From Golubevia sp. BC0850 (taxonomy: Eukaryota > Basidiomycota > Exobasidiomycetes > Golubeviales > Golubeviaceae): a stretch of 64,000 bases of DNA. The stretch's first letter is position 1, and each line of letters begins with the position of its first letter. The stretch covers positions 992,001 to 1,056,000 of the forward strand of contig JAAVVG010000006.1 of assembly GCA_012976225.1 (NCBI GenBank), written 5' to 3'. Below the pieces are notes generated by a model, which worked only from the letters and a program-made list of their open reading frames with translations, was not told the origin of the DNA and searched no databases. A program made the position numbers and the translations under genes. Below are positions 11,235 to 22,194 of the stretch, one piece after another.

Positions 11235-11253
11235 GGGGAGGGGAGGGGAGGGG
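11235..11253 (+). other. Four-run G tract, potential G-quadruplex
   Basis: Four runs of GGGG separated by single A bases lie about 670 bases upstream of the CLGEA gene and 540 bases upstream of the Gly/Ala gene. This fits the G-quadruplex sequence rule exactly. A regulatory role is inference. Confidence 0.55.
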
Positions 11254-11920
11254 AGAGCATTCGTAGAGATTCCAACGATTCAGCTGTGTTCGGTCCTTCA
11301 TTGTACCCCGCTGATCGTCGTCATCGCGTCATCGTCCCTCTGCCGCGCGAGATCCCAACTTTCTTAATTTGGCGTTCTTTGGAAATTGGCCAGAAAGTCA
11401 GAGGGAAGCTTTATCTCCGTTACTCCGTCTTGATCGTCAGAGTGATCTCAGTGTGATCGAAGGGAGGGCTTGTGAAAAGAACCTTCTCCTCCTCGACAAC
11501 GACCTCTCCTCCTCCGGGTTTTCTCTTCTGAGACTTCGCATGCAGAGCGAAAGTAATTTGCTGAGAACCAATTCAATGCACCATTTGAATGTCAGACCCC
11601 CACAATAATTTATGACCTTCCCTCTCTCCTCGTTCTTTCTAAATTTCTTCAATCTTTCCATCGCCATCTTCCCCTCTCCAATCCAATCAAAGAACAAAAA
11701 TACCTAACAGCTTCATCAATTGATCTCGAAAAAAAGGTTCAGCAAACGCCCTCTCTCCCCAAAGAACCCACAACATAATCGAACGAACCTTCTGGGCGCA
11801 CTAATCAAAAGTTGCCCCTGAACACACCGACTTTCTGCTTTCTCTCTCTTTTCCTCCTCTTCCTCCTTCTCCACCCCTTCAACTTCTCTTTAATATCAAG
11901 ACAAACTCAGACTCCTCGAA

Positions 11921-13120
11921 ATGAGGTGCTTTCGCTCAACTTCACCCACGGTCTTTACTCTTTTCACTCTCTTTTTAATCAAAAACGCTTCGGGTACTCC
12001 AATTCTTCAAGATGAACAGAACCTCAACCTCAGGATCGAAAGAGCTCAACCTGGTACTGAAAGAGGTGAACCTGTCGTTCTGGTAGAGAGACTGCTTTCC
12101 TACCATTCGAAAGAAAGCGAGAGCGCTCCAGCTGCTCAAACAACTGGAGCTGTGAGTAAGATCGAAGATCCGAGTTCTTACATTCCGTTCTGGTTGACCA
12201 CGCTTCCTTCTACCCTTGATTTTCCCACTGGAAACAGCATGGATATGGATATGGAATCAATCCTGATGATGGAATTGGCAAGAGCGAAGCCGACGGAATC
12301 GGAATCGAGATCTGTTTGCTTCACGAAGGGATCTGCCTAGGAGAAGCAGCAGCTCTAGCACTCGGAGGTCCAGATGGCAAAGCCGATGGGTATGGCGGGT
12401 GAGTAATAGACATAGAGTCCTTGTAGGTCGAGTTTGAGATCTCAGACTGAGTGAATGGCATCTGACAATTTGTATTCCTCTGTCGTTCCAACTCTAGTGC
12501 CCTCAACGGGGATGAGACAAAAGGTTCTGTAGCCCAAGCAGGGGTTGACGGTCTGGGAATAGCGGGTAGGTAAAGAAAAACAAGAGATTTCGTCCAATTC
12601 GCCTGCTCCTTTGAGGGGGACAGCAATGTGGTGTGGGAGCTTCCGACTTTTGCCCACTCTGTCTCTCTCTCCCTTTTCTTCCCATCTGTCCCCATCCCTT
12701 TGGACTTTTCCACTCATTGTCTCCCCTTTCTTCTCAAACAAATCAGGGGCCGACGCGCTCAATCTGTGTCTCGGAGAGGCGTGCTTTGGACTTGCAGGAG
12801 CCTTTGCTTATGGAGATGCGTCTGCCAGCGCTCAAGGAGGAGATCTCACAAGTTTCACCAAGCCTGTGGTCCCCACTGCAACGAGTCTGAGCATTCTCAC
12901 TCCAGTCACCTCGAACAGCGACTCTACTGAAAATTCTACTGTCACTTCCATTCTAGCGACTCCCACCCCTTCTTTCACTTCTACGATGACAGCAACCATC
13001 TCCGTCGCCTCCAGGGTGCCTCACGGCCTCTTGGCAGCTGCCCTTGCAGAGGTCACCAAGATGGTTCAGATCAAACAGCTTCATCTCAGAGAAGAAGCGG
13101 CGCCTACCCCAGCCAACTAG
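11921..13120 (+). CDS. Secreted protein with repeated CLGEA motifs and Ser/Thr-rich tail
   Basis: Four exons (11921-12151, 12238-12398, 12498-12565, 12747-13120) join in frame into about 277 residues. The first 25 or so residues form a signal peptide (MRCFRSTSPTVFTLFTLFLI). After a pro-like stretch comes HGYGYGINPDDGIGKSEADG, then IEICLLHEGICLGEAAALAL, then a Gly-rich link, then LNLCLGEACFGLAGAFAYGD. The CLGEA block is repeated once, with Cys in both copies, so a disulfide-stabilised repeat is likely. The tail is Ser/Thr-rich (PVTSNSDSTENSTVTSILAT) and suits O-mannosylation. No dibasic sites and no GPI signal are evident. Reading without splicing gives a premature stop after exon 2, so the intron model matters. 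I do not recognise the family. It is convergent with the CRAL-TRIO gene. Confidence 0.7.
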
Positions 13121-13846
13121 AGATTCGAGACCCATTCAATTTGTCTGGTCCTTTCTCACATCGCCAGAGCACTCCGCTTCTCTTTCTCTCTCTTCCCCTT
13201 CGTTTCACTTTTTTCTTTTACATTTCATTTTCTTTCCTGTACTTTTATTCTATCTTTCTCTACTTGGAAAAGAAGACGCTCTTTCTCTTCAGCTTCACTC
13301 CGGAATTCATTTTTTGTCTACTTCGTATTTGTGTCGCCCAGCTCCTATCTGCATCTACCAGCCGCAGCAACGAATGTCTACCAGATCAAAACCTTCAAAT
13401 CAAAGTTGAGTATCAAAGGGTATCGAATCGATTTAAAGCAAAAAGTGTCTTACGTACAACAGATCTATACTTTTGAGAAACACAAAAAGAACCGATTTTG
13501 GTCAAGGCAGCGAGCGGTCGAAAAGAGGTAGAGAAAAGACGACGGGAATATTTGATACTGATAATTGAGTAAAAGTAGCGAGGTAGCAGGGGATATCCAG
13601 AACGAGAAATAAGAAATGAGGCGGAATAAGATAAAAAGAACGAACAAAAACTAGGGGGCCCAAAAGACTTCAAAGATCAAAGACGAAGAAAGAGCAGAAC
13701 GAGATCGAGAAAGGGGTAGACAAAGGAAGTGTGAAATAAGGCAGGCGAAAGTCGAAAGATAAGCAAGACTTGACGAAGGAAAGAAGACTCTGGCGCAAAG
13801 ACTTGAAATTTAGATCGATGAGGGACGAGGGAAGAGGAAGCGACGT
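13121..13846. other. Convergent 3' flanks, no gene seen
   Basis: This gap lies between the stop codons of the CLGEA gene (+) and the CRAL-TRIO gene (-). It is T/C-rich on the left and A/G-rich on the right, as expected for two 3' untranslated regions. No gene is supported. Confidence 0.5.
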
Positions 13847-16801
13847 TTAAGCCATGATCTTGCTCTTGATGCTCCTAGAGAAACGCCTAGTCATAGACAT
13901 CTTCTTGTCATCTCCGTTTCTAGCAGCGACTGGTGCCTTCTCTTCTTCAGCGGCAACGTGTCCACTTGCGTTTCCGTTAGTTTCGACAGCTAGGTCCTTA
14001 GCGTCAGCCTTCTCAGCTCCATCGACGGCCTTGGAAGTTTCCTTTTCACTGGCGACTGGAGCCTCGTGGAATTGATCGGTTTCCTCTGAGGCAGAAGCAG
14101 CGGCGACTGGAGCAGCAGCAGCAGCAACTGGAGCAGCTTCTTCAGCTTTAGATTCTGGTTCAGCTGCTGCTGGAGCTGCGGCTTCGGTTGGCTCGGAATG
14201 GACAGCGTCAGCTGGGACGGTTCCGGAGGCACCGAGCTCTCCTTCCAGTCTCATGGCGGTAGCCTATTAGAAAAAGGGTAAGTCGAGTAGAAATATGGGT
14301 CAGACGCGTTGAAACTTTGTCTGGAAGAGTGAATTAGACAAGATCTTTACTCACCTCATCTCCGTAAAGAGTAACCCAATCATCGTTCTCCAAAGCCTTA
14401 AGAGACTTGTCCAAGACTTCCTTTAAAGGCTTACCCTCTTCGATCTCTTTGAGTTCACGTTCCATGGTAGCCACACAGTCTTGAGAGAAGAGGAGGGGGA
14501 AACGGAAAAAAACTCGTCAGTAAGTATGAGTTGGACTCGTAGGATCTCACAAGTAGCTCACCTTTTCGACCAACGACGTGAACGATTTCGGTACCATCCT
14601 TTTGAGGGTAGACCCATCTGACCTTTCCTTCACCATCTAGGATTCCATTTCTGTGGTAGACAGTTAAACCTCTGGTGTAAGGTTCTTGCTTGTATTGAGC
14701 TAGACGAAGTCTCTTGGCGAGAATGGTACGATCATCGGTGAGTTTGTCACTAGAGAAATGGAGGTAGGAAAAGACAAGAGTAAGCTGTGATGATCTTTGC
14801 TTCTGTTTGTTCGAATGGCTTTCCGAGAATGGAGGAACCTTTTTCGACACTCACTTGTCTCCCTCATTCTTGGCCCAGCGCTGGGTAGTTGATTCCCATT
14901 CATCAGCAAGCTTCATGTAGTTGGCCCAAAGTTCCTCTCTCTTGGCGGTATCCTTTAGCTTGTCATTCTCTCCTTCCTTTGGTTCGATGAACTCGAAGTC
15001 TCCAGTAACATCACCTCCGATTTCTTCCAAGAGACGATCGGCTGGCACATTCTCAGCGGTGTCTTCAGCTTTCTTGGAGAATTGAACCTTGTTACGGACT
15101 ACTGGGTCGAGGAGAGGCCCAAGAATCTTCCAGCTAAAGGTAGTTAATTTGAAATTAAGGAGAAATTGGATCAGCTTTCGTTCACTTTCCGAGTGATCGA
15201 GCTCTTCCGCCCCTCTTTGCCATTGATACTCACATTCCAGAGAAGATCCAAGGAGCGTTATGAATGTAAAGCGTTCCAAGGGATTCTGGGTAGTAAGCCT
15301 CTAGACATTTGACAATCAAGAGAATACAACTCCAATCCATGTTTCGGAGCCCGAAACCAGTCAAGTCGAAGAAGAGAACGACTTTGTCATTTGGAGGTGG
15401 CATCATGGTTCTGAAACTCTCCATGGCGAAGAATACGTATTTGGACATTGAAGCACCTGGTTGGGCGAAGGTGAAATGCCTGAGGAAACAAACATTCAGA
15501 GAAGGCAAGTCGAGGTCAGACACTGACTCGGACATGTTTATTCCCACTCGTTCGATTTCATTTTCTATGAAAGACTGAGAATGTTTACTCACCTACGGAC
15601 TCTGATGTAACAGGTTGGGAAACCTTTAAGACCAGTTCCCAAAGCGAAAGTCTTTCCACTTCTTTGTTGTTCGAGAAACTTTTCGATGGAAGCATTTCCT
15701 AGATCTGTGTTGAGTTAAAACGATAGTAGAAGTGGATGCGAGTCAGAGAGATGTTTTATCGAAGGATCGGAGAGGAATTCGAAAATCAGGCTTCTTGAGG
15801 ACAAGAGGAGCAAAGATGAACTCACCTCCTTCTTCAGCTAGCTTTTCAACTCCATTGTCAAGACGCCACTTCATACAAGAAGCAAGCATGGCAATAGCAC
15901 GAGTGACATCCCACTGTTTGAATAAGAAGGGAAGGGAAGGGAAGGGAAGGGAAGGGAAAGGAAGGGAAGGGAAGGGAAGGGAAGGGAAGGGAAGGGAAGG
16001 GAAGGAAAGATTAGCACCCATAGTAGGAGATAGCGACATTCCATCATATCGTTCTCTCCCTTCTTCTCTTGAAATCTTCCCCCCTGCAGAACTTCTATCC
16101 TCAATCCAGATTTCCTCGCATCTACAGTGTTCCTTCCCCGAACTCTGCATCACCAAAAGCCCATCTACACCCAGAAGCCAATCTCACTCACCTTACGAGC
16201 ACGTAAGAATCTTAGCATACAGGTGTCTGGGGAATCGAACTTGCAGAATTTCCTGTGAGATGCACAAATGAGATAGAGTGGGTGTTAGGAGATGGAGAAG
16301 CTTTCGATGAAAAGATATGAGAAGAGTCGGCTACTAACCAGAAGGTATCTCTGAGAGCATCAGATCCGTATCCATCCAAGAGTTCCTTCAAAGCAGCTTG
16401 TTCTTCCTTTGCTTTGGCTTCATCCTTGGCTTTGTCATCCTCTAAACACGGGGGTGAGAGAAGAAGAGGAGAGGATGGATGACGAAACGAGTGATCCGGA
16501 AAAAGAGGTGACTTGGCATGAGGAAGAGGAACTTCTCTACCTGCTGCTTGATAGCAGAAAGGGCAACGCCAGATAAGTAAAAGTGAGGCTACTCACTTGG
16601 AATACCAGATTTCTTTGGATCGATCTCTTCCATAGCTTGGCCAGCCCCACCTGCAGGTGAAGCACCAGAGCCATTGCCTTTTGCTTTCGCAATGCAATCA
16701 AAGAAAGAGAGCCACATTTCCTTCAACTTGTCCTCTTGTTCTTTAGAGAGGTTTCCAACATATCCATCTAGAGTTTCGAACTTTTGGTAAGCTGAGAGGG
16801 A

Positions 16802-16833
<32 letters not shown>

Positions 16834-16910
16834 TGAGTGAATAATCAGAAATCGGAAGATCAGAAGGTGGGTGGTGGGTGGCACTAACCGATTTGAGTTT
16901 GTTTGACCAT
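13847..16910 (-). CDS. CRAL-TRIO (Sec14-like) lipid-transfer protein
   Basis: A multi-exon gene starting MVKQTQIAYQKFETLDGYVG (start 16910, first exon only about seven codons). It carries a CRAL-TRIO N-terminal region (MLRFLRARKWDVTRAIAMLA) and then the lipid-binding CRAL-TRIO domain: KVVLFFDLTGFGLRNMDW, CLEAYYPESLGTLYIHNAPW and LLDPVVRNKVQFSK. In this family the domain carries phosphatidylinositol or other lipids between membranes; the order resembles the yeast Csr1/Sfh group. The last 135 residues are an Ala/Glu-rich disordered tail, ending with a basic stretch (MTRRFSRSIKSKIMA) that could bind membranes. Two introns carry microsatellites in their pyrimidine tracts. The subfamily assignment is inference. 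Confidence 0.85.
15926..16006. repeat. (GGGAA)n minisatellite in a CRAL-TRIO intron
   Basis: About fifteen units of the pentamer GGGAA, with one unit enlarged by an extra A, lie inside the intron 15914-16191. On the coding strand it reads (TTCCC)n and ends about ten bases before the acceptor, so it forms the pyrimidine tract. Confidence 0.95.
16802..16828. repeat. (GA)n microsatellite in CRAL-TRIO intron 1
   Basis: A 27-base AG run, (TC)n on the coding strand, lies just upstream of the acceptor of the first intron of the CRAL-TRIO gene. Confidence 0.9.
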
Positions 16911-17526
16911 GGTGAAGAGAGCGTGATTAGAGGGAACAGAATTAGATGGATAGATGATAGAAAGGGGATAGAAAAAGGAATGAAGAGAAGAAGAAGAAGA
17001 TCAAGAAGACAAGATGTGTGGGGTATGCCTCTAGCGTCGATTGATGGCGATTGGCGTGAAAGGAGGGAGCGCATAGCTGATAGTTACCAACGAACGTCCA
17101 TGAATTCCCTTACCTTTTCTCTGTTTCTTTGTTCAACTCAATTCATATCATCTTTCTTTCTTCCTTCCTCTAGAATTGCATTGAAGGAGGCCTTGGTGGG
17201 GGTCTCTCCTCCTTCTCGTCCATCTTTCACGTCCTTTCAAGCTTCCACCTTCCTCTCATCTCCATGCGGTTCTTCAACGTCTCAGCTCTAAACCTAAACT
17301 GATGGTGTTGCAATTGAAGCTTCTAATCACGATCAGCCAAGACCTGGGAAGATATGAATCCAACCAGTCTTTTGGAAAGATCGAGAAAGATCAACGTCCG
17401 AACGTAACAAACACTTCCCGATACAACTCTTCATCGAAGTCAAATAATTCAAATTTCAAACATTAAACCTAAGAAGACAACAAGTGATGAAAGAACTACG
17501 AGAATGGGAAGGAGAAGAGGTGTAAT
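16911..17526. promoter_or_regulatory. Upstream region of the CRAL-TRIO gene
   Basis: This gap lies between the CRAL-TRIO start (-) and the stop of the KR-repeat gene (-). It must hold the CRAL-TRIO promoter and the 3' end of the upstream gene. No distinct motif or gene is recognised. Confidence 0.4.
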
Positions 17527-19969
17527 CTATCCTAGAAGATCGAAGTCGTCAACGTTGTTGCGAGCTTCAGCTCTGACTTGATCTCTGATCAAGTTGATCA
17601 AGTCAAAGTCATCGGCATCAACATCGACATCACGAGTAGCAATGTTCTTAACCACAGACCCAGCTCCGAAAGCAGCAGCAATAGCTCCTAGTCCCCATTT
17701 GATAGAAGCTGCAGAACTAAGTCTCTTCTCAACGTCGAGGTCCTCATCTAGGCCGTCTCGGGCTCGAATAGCATTGAAGCCAGAGATAATGGCAGCTAGA
17801 AGGGAGGAGAGCAAAAGGGGGTTGAGAAAGTGAAGTGAGATTGGAAGTCAGTATAGGTGATTCAAGTGTCGACAAGCAGGGTGGTTTCCTTTGGTTAGAC
17901 TCACCGATCATAGATCCATAATCAGCTTTTCCACGAGCTTCGAGACCGTTTGAAGAAGCCAACTCAGCGAGAGCGTCTTGACCTTCTTTTGTTGCGAAGT
18001 ATCCACCCGTAAAGGAGGCTCCCATTGCAGCTAGAGTTCCGGCAACTTTAGCATAGACTGGAACACTGAGTCTCTTCTCTGGGTCATTGAGGTCGCGAGA
18101 TTCGAGAGACTGTTTGAAAGAAGGAAGGGGGGGTCGGATGAGAATCTGTAGACCGGACATTGAAAGACGGACAAGGAATCAAAGACTCACTGCAAGCTTT
18201 GAAGCAAACTGTTGACCTTCTGAGGAAGCTAAGAACTCATCAGCAGCCTCTTTGGATCCGAACATTCCCTTGAGAACCTGATAGAAGACAAAGGGGAGCG
18301 GGAGAAGGGGGTCTCGTCCGTTAGTCAAGAGCAAGAACTTCTTCGAATCGAGGCTTCACTCACTGCTCCAGCCGTCAGACCGATCATGGCCGCTGCGTTC
18401 AATCTCTTTTGCGGAGAAGACTCATCACGAGTTTGGACCTGGAAAAGGAAACAAGGAAGAACAAATCGGGGGTAAGAACAAGCTGGCCCTAGAAAAGCAT
18501 CTGGGTTGAGACTCTTCATCAATCATCCTCTTCATCTGGTAGGACTTGATAAGAGTTTTTGAAAGCCATGATAGGTTTGAAGAAAGAAGCGTCAAAAGAA
18601 GAACTCACTCCGTAGTTCTGCTTGAACTCTTCAGCCTCCTTGATGTATCCGTTTCCTTTCAACCCATTGTAGATGGCCGTAGCAGCAAAGATACTTGCAC
18701 CGATACCTGGAAGTAGAGAGGGGGAGGAAGGGATACCCAAGTAGAGATTGCATGAGAAAGGCAGACCTTCTTGCCTTATCCCAGATAAAGCCATGCGCAA
18801 ACTCACCGGCAGCGTTGAGTCTTTTCTCAGAAAACTGGAGTTGAGGAGAGAGAGAGGAAATGATTCGAGATGGTGAGTGATCAGGGGTAGGGTAGGGGGA
18901 CCAGAGGAACTTGAAGAAGTCACAAGAAAAACTCACAACGTCATCATCTCTAGCTTCGACATCGTTGACTGCCAGTTTTGAGACAAAGTCTTGACCTTCT
19001 TGAGTGGCTAAGAAGTCTTGACCTTCCTTGGTAGTAAACCCTGTACAGTGAGAAAGTAGAAATGGAAGGTAAAGTTGTGGTCAGCTCAGGAGCAGAACCG
19101 AACCAGGACCAGGGATCGAAAGCTATGAGGTTTGGTGTCATCAAAGCCACACTCACATCCAACAACAGCTGCCGCTGCTCCAGCAGCTGCTTTTCCCCAT
19201 GAGAGTCTCTTTTCTGGAGATTCGAGCTCAGAGTCTGAGTCAAGATCTCTAGATTCAATGGAGGCTAGCTTAGAGGCGAACTCCTTTCCTTGGTCGGTAG
19301 CAAGGAACTCATCTGCAGCTTCCTTTGAACCGAAGATTCCTTTGAAAACCTGAAAAGAAGAAGAAAAGAGATGTAAGCCGGTGAGTTCACGATGGGCCAA
19401 AGGGAAGGAGTCTTTGGCTTTGACAATGAACTACTCACTGATCCAGCAGTCAGACCAATCATCGCGGCTGCATTCAATCTCTTTTCTGGAGAAGAATCTT
19501 GAACCTGGAAGAGACGAAAGGTGGAAGGAAAAAGAATTAGGACTGACTTAGACTTCAATCGAATGCTGAGAGAGAGACTTTATGGAGCACTCACGCCGAA
19601 TTGTTGTTTGAATTCTTCAGCCTCCTTGATGTATCCATTTCCCTTGAGGCCGTTGTAGATGGCAGTGGCCGCGAAGATGCTTGCACCGATACCTTTTGGA
19701 AGGAAAGAAATTAGATATTGCATGAGAAAGTGAACTTTTCTCAGACGAGATCATTTGCAAACTAACCAGCTGCGTTGAGTCTCTTGTCCACGACGACCTC
19801 TTCACGCTGTTCCTGTCAAGGGGAGAGTTGATAGGGCGGAAAGGTCAGGAGGAGCTGAACGCTTTGAAGAAAAGAAGATTCTGGATCATCGGAAACTCAC
19901 CATGATAGGAGCCGCAGATGCCAAAGAAACGACAAAAGTTAAAGATAGAGCAATTTTGGAGAAGTGCAT
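17527..19969 (-). CDS. Secreted multi-peptide precursor with seven Lys-Arg cleavage sites
   Basis: Twelve exons splice in frame into about 446 residues. The start (19969) gives signal peptide MHFSKIALSLTFVVSLASAA. Seven KR sites follow, each preceded by an acidic or Ser/Pro stretch (VVVDKR, SSPEKR, ESPEKR, VFSEKR, SSPQKR, NDPEKR, LDVEKR) and each followed by LN or LS. The released units would be about 44-79 residues, in the order A (LNAAGIGASIFAATAIYNG), B (LNAAAMIGLTAGSVFKG), C (LSWGKAAAGAAAAVVGW), A', B', C', D (LSSAASIKWGLGAIAAAFG). Each opens with a small-residue hydrophobic helix-like segment. B and C share a KE..DFLA..G..F.SKLA block. The layout is that of fungal Kex2-processed repeat proteins, whose products include pheromones, repellent-type wall peptides, RiPP cores and lytic peptides. 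Which applies here is unknown. Intron positions repeat between the two A-B-C sets, so the gene grew by tandem exon duplication. Confidence 0.82.
18609..18706 (-). repeat. Second copy (A') of the duplicated A-peptide exon
   Basis: This 98-nt exon encodes IGASIFAATAIYNGLKGNGY and the following EAEEFKQNYG. It has the same length and splice phases as the exon at 19595-19692 and 30 of 32 identical residues, but 14 further codons differ silently. Confidence 0.85.
19595..19692 (-). repeat. First copy (A) of the duplicated A-peptide exon
   Basis: This 98-nt exon is the partner of 18609-18706. It encodes the same peptide with only Q-to-N and F-to-Y changes near the end (KQQFG against KQNYG). Confidence 0.85.
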
Positions 19970-21448
19970 TGTTGAGAAGATTTGAAAGAAATAGACTTGA
20001 GAAGATTTGATTTGAATAAAAAAAAGAGGTAAGAAGAGACTTCTTAAAAGATTGGATAAGATTAAGAAGAAAAAAAAGAAGCTTTTGAAAGAGGTTTGGA
20101 AAGAAGAAGTAAGAAAAAAAAGGAGTAGCCGGCTACTGGAAGAAGTTGAAGAGAAGTTGAAGTTGCAGTTTTTGGTGGGAACTGAAAAGATCACTTTCGA
20201 GTCTCTCTTTTATACCATTTCAGTCCCAGTCTTGCTTCTCTTCTCAACCGAAAAGACCGAAAAGACCTCAGCGGGTGGCCTCACTACGTGCTGCACGTCG
20301 CTACGTGCTGTCTGACCGCCTTGACCACTTGGCTTCAATTTTGATTGAAGCGAATCTCCTGAAATTGGATTAAGGCTTTTGAGGAAATACCTTACTCTGG
20401 CTTCTAGTGGAGAAAAGAGATTCGAGTGTCTCTGCTAAAGTCATCTCAAGTCCACTCTCCCCTCCGTTCTTTATTGATGGGACGAGTGGCGACCTCAATT
20501 TTTGACTGAAGAAATCTTTTCAAGAAGAAATCAGATCCTTAACATATGCTTCACTCCAACTATTGAGAGAAAAGACAACGGACAGGAACTACAGTGATGT
20601 TGGTTTGTGCTTGGATTTTGAGGCAAAGCTTTCAGTCATTCAAAACGTCTGTTTTCGCTCATCCCCATCATTCACTGCCCCTTATCATCAGACTGAGGGT
20701 GGGAGTTCATTGGAAGAACCTTCTTCCCAAAGAGCGCTCCGATGGAGTCCTTCACTATCATGTGCCTTATGTTGACCATCCTCGTGTTGCTGCGCCAATG
20801 CTTCAATAAAGGTTCGAACCTCGTCCTCGGCAAACCCACCTTCAATTGTTTGGGGCTTAGTTTCTCCCCTTTATCCTCGAGTCTGCGGAACCATCGGAAC
20901 AATAGTGAGGTTGCGGTGGTGGCAAAATGCTTTCCAAATGCGATCCCCTAGCACTTTACCACTTATCACCCCAAGACGACAGACCACAAACACCAGATCG
21001 AAATTCGTCTCTAACCCAATTTCAAAACCAAGTTGATTGGCTAAAATTTAGAATGGGAGAAAGATCGATTTCTAATGGGTTGTAGGGACAGGCTGGTTTT
21101 AGACTTTGAGTTCCTCTTCTCCGAAGATAGGTAGAACAATTCCACACTATAAAGACAAGAACCCTGGGGAAGAAGAAGAGCCAGTAAAGATGAGAACAAG
21201 AATCATCGAAAGGTGGGCGTGAAGCAGCAGGGGTCTCTCCTCTCTCGAGTTGTTCTAAACCTTCTCGCCTTCTCGCGACATCACTCTTTCAAACTTCCAA
21301 CCTCACAAACTCAACAGATCCTGTACTCTACACATCGATTCTCCCCTTTCAAATAATTATCGCTTTCAAGCACGCCCCGAGATCGAAGAGAGGAACTTTC
21401 AGATCGTTCGAAAGATGGAAATAGTTTAGAACATCACGACGGAACTTT
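19970..21448. promoter_or_regulatory. Upstream region of the KR-repeat gene
   Basis: This 1.5-kb gap lies between the KR-repeat start (-) and the stop of the peptidase gene (-). It holds a TATA box at 20207-20214 and an A/G-rich leader (20000-20150). It also holds a 120-codon minus-strand frame broken by one stop (20688-21047) that may be a gene relic or chance. Its left-most 3' flank of the peptidase gene (21253-21448) is part of an inverted repeat. Confidence 0.45.
20207..20214 (-). promoter_or_regulatory. TATA box of the KR-repeat gene
   Basis: The minus strand reads GGTATAAAAGAGAG, a near-consensus TATA box about 240 bases before the start codon. That leaves roughly 200 bases of leader. 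Confidence 0.6.
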
Positions 21449-22194
21449 TCAGGTAGCCGACTTGTATTGATCAGTTGCTTGGATCAACAAGTTCATGATA
21501 CCTGGCTCTTTTGCTGAATGACCTGCGTCAGGAACCAGGTGGAAAGCGGCAGAGGGAAAGGCTTTATGAAGAGCGAAAGCAGTGGTGCAAGGGCAGACGA
21601 CGTCGTATCTTGGAAAAGGGGTGAGAAGAGAAGAGAGGCATGAGGACAGAAGAGAAGTCGGAACGAGAGGAGAAAAGGAGAGATGAGACAAGTTGTGAAT
21701 TAAGACAAGACCCAAGACAGAATTTTCGACTGAATGCTTCAGCTGCTCCTGTTCCAGTACTGGTAGGATCGACTTCTATCCCAACTATTTTCTCCGTCCT
21801 ATCAAATGACTCACCTTCCTTGAACGATAGTTGTAGGGATATCTCTAATCTTATCAATATTCTCCTTCTTCAAAAGCTGACCATCTTCCATCCAGCCAGC
21901 ATTAGTGAAATAATGATTTTCGATCCGAGCGAATTTTTTAGCCCAATCAGGATCATCGCCTCTTTTGATATGTTCCTCATCTAAGTACAATTTGGAAGTT
22001 GCATTTTCCCAAGTACTCCATTTTTTAGCAGCTTCTAATTTAACCTCTTCATCTTCTCCTGTCAATCTTTTGCCATAGGCTTTGATGAGATCTCCTCTTT
22101 CAGCTTCTGGGATGAATTCAAGGTAGGGTTGGAATTGTTCAGGGAAAAGATGAGAAGCCCCATCTTGATAGAAAAAAGAGAGTTCTGATTTTCT
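21253..22194 (-). repeat. Inverted repeat arm A (resident copy)
   Basis: These 942 bases recur as the reverse complement at 31744-32686. The coding part translates identically, and only a handful of changes are seen in the 3' flank. Arm A belongs to the complete peptidase gene, so it is the probable source. Confidence 0.93.

Larger units (their letters stand above)
10696..11920. promoter_or_regulatory. Divergent promoter region between two secreted-protein genes
   Basis: A gap of 1.2 kb separates the start codons of the Gly/Ala-rich gene (-) and the CLGEA protein gene (+). It holds a TATA box for the former (10793-10798) and a four-run G tract (11235-11253). The CT-rich stretch at 11820-11890 is a probable leader for the plus-strand gene. 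No gene is seen within it. Confidence 0.5.

Noticed and set aside
15732-16271. Plus-strand frame of 179 codons in the CRAL-TRIO gene
   Set aside because: Its length comes from the (GGGAA)n repeat, which has no stop in this frame and gives a REGKG repeat. It lies antisense to a real gene.
20811-20820. GGTTCGAACC, a possible tRNA B-box
   Set aside because: The flanking bases do not form a five-pair T stem, and no anticodon arm or A-box lies at the proper distance upstream.
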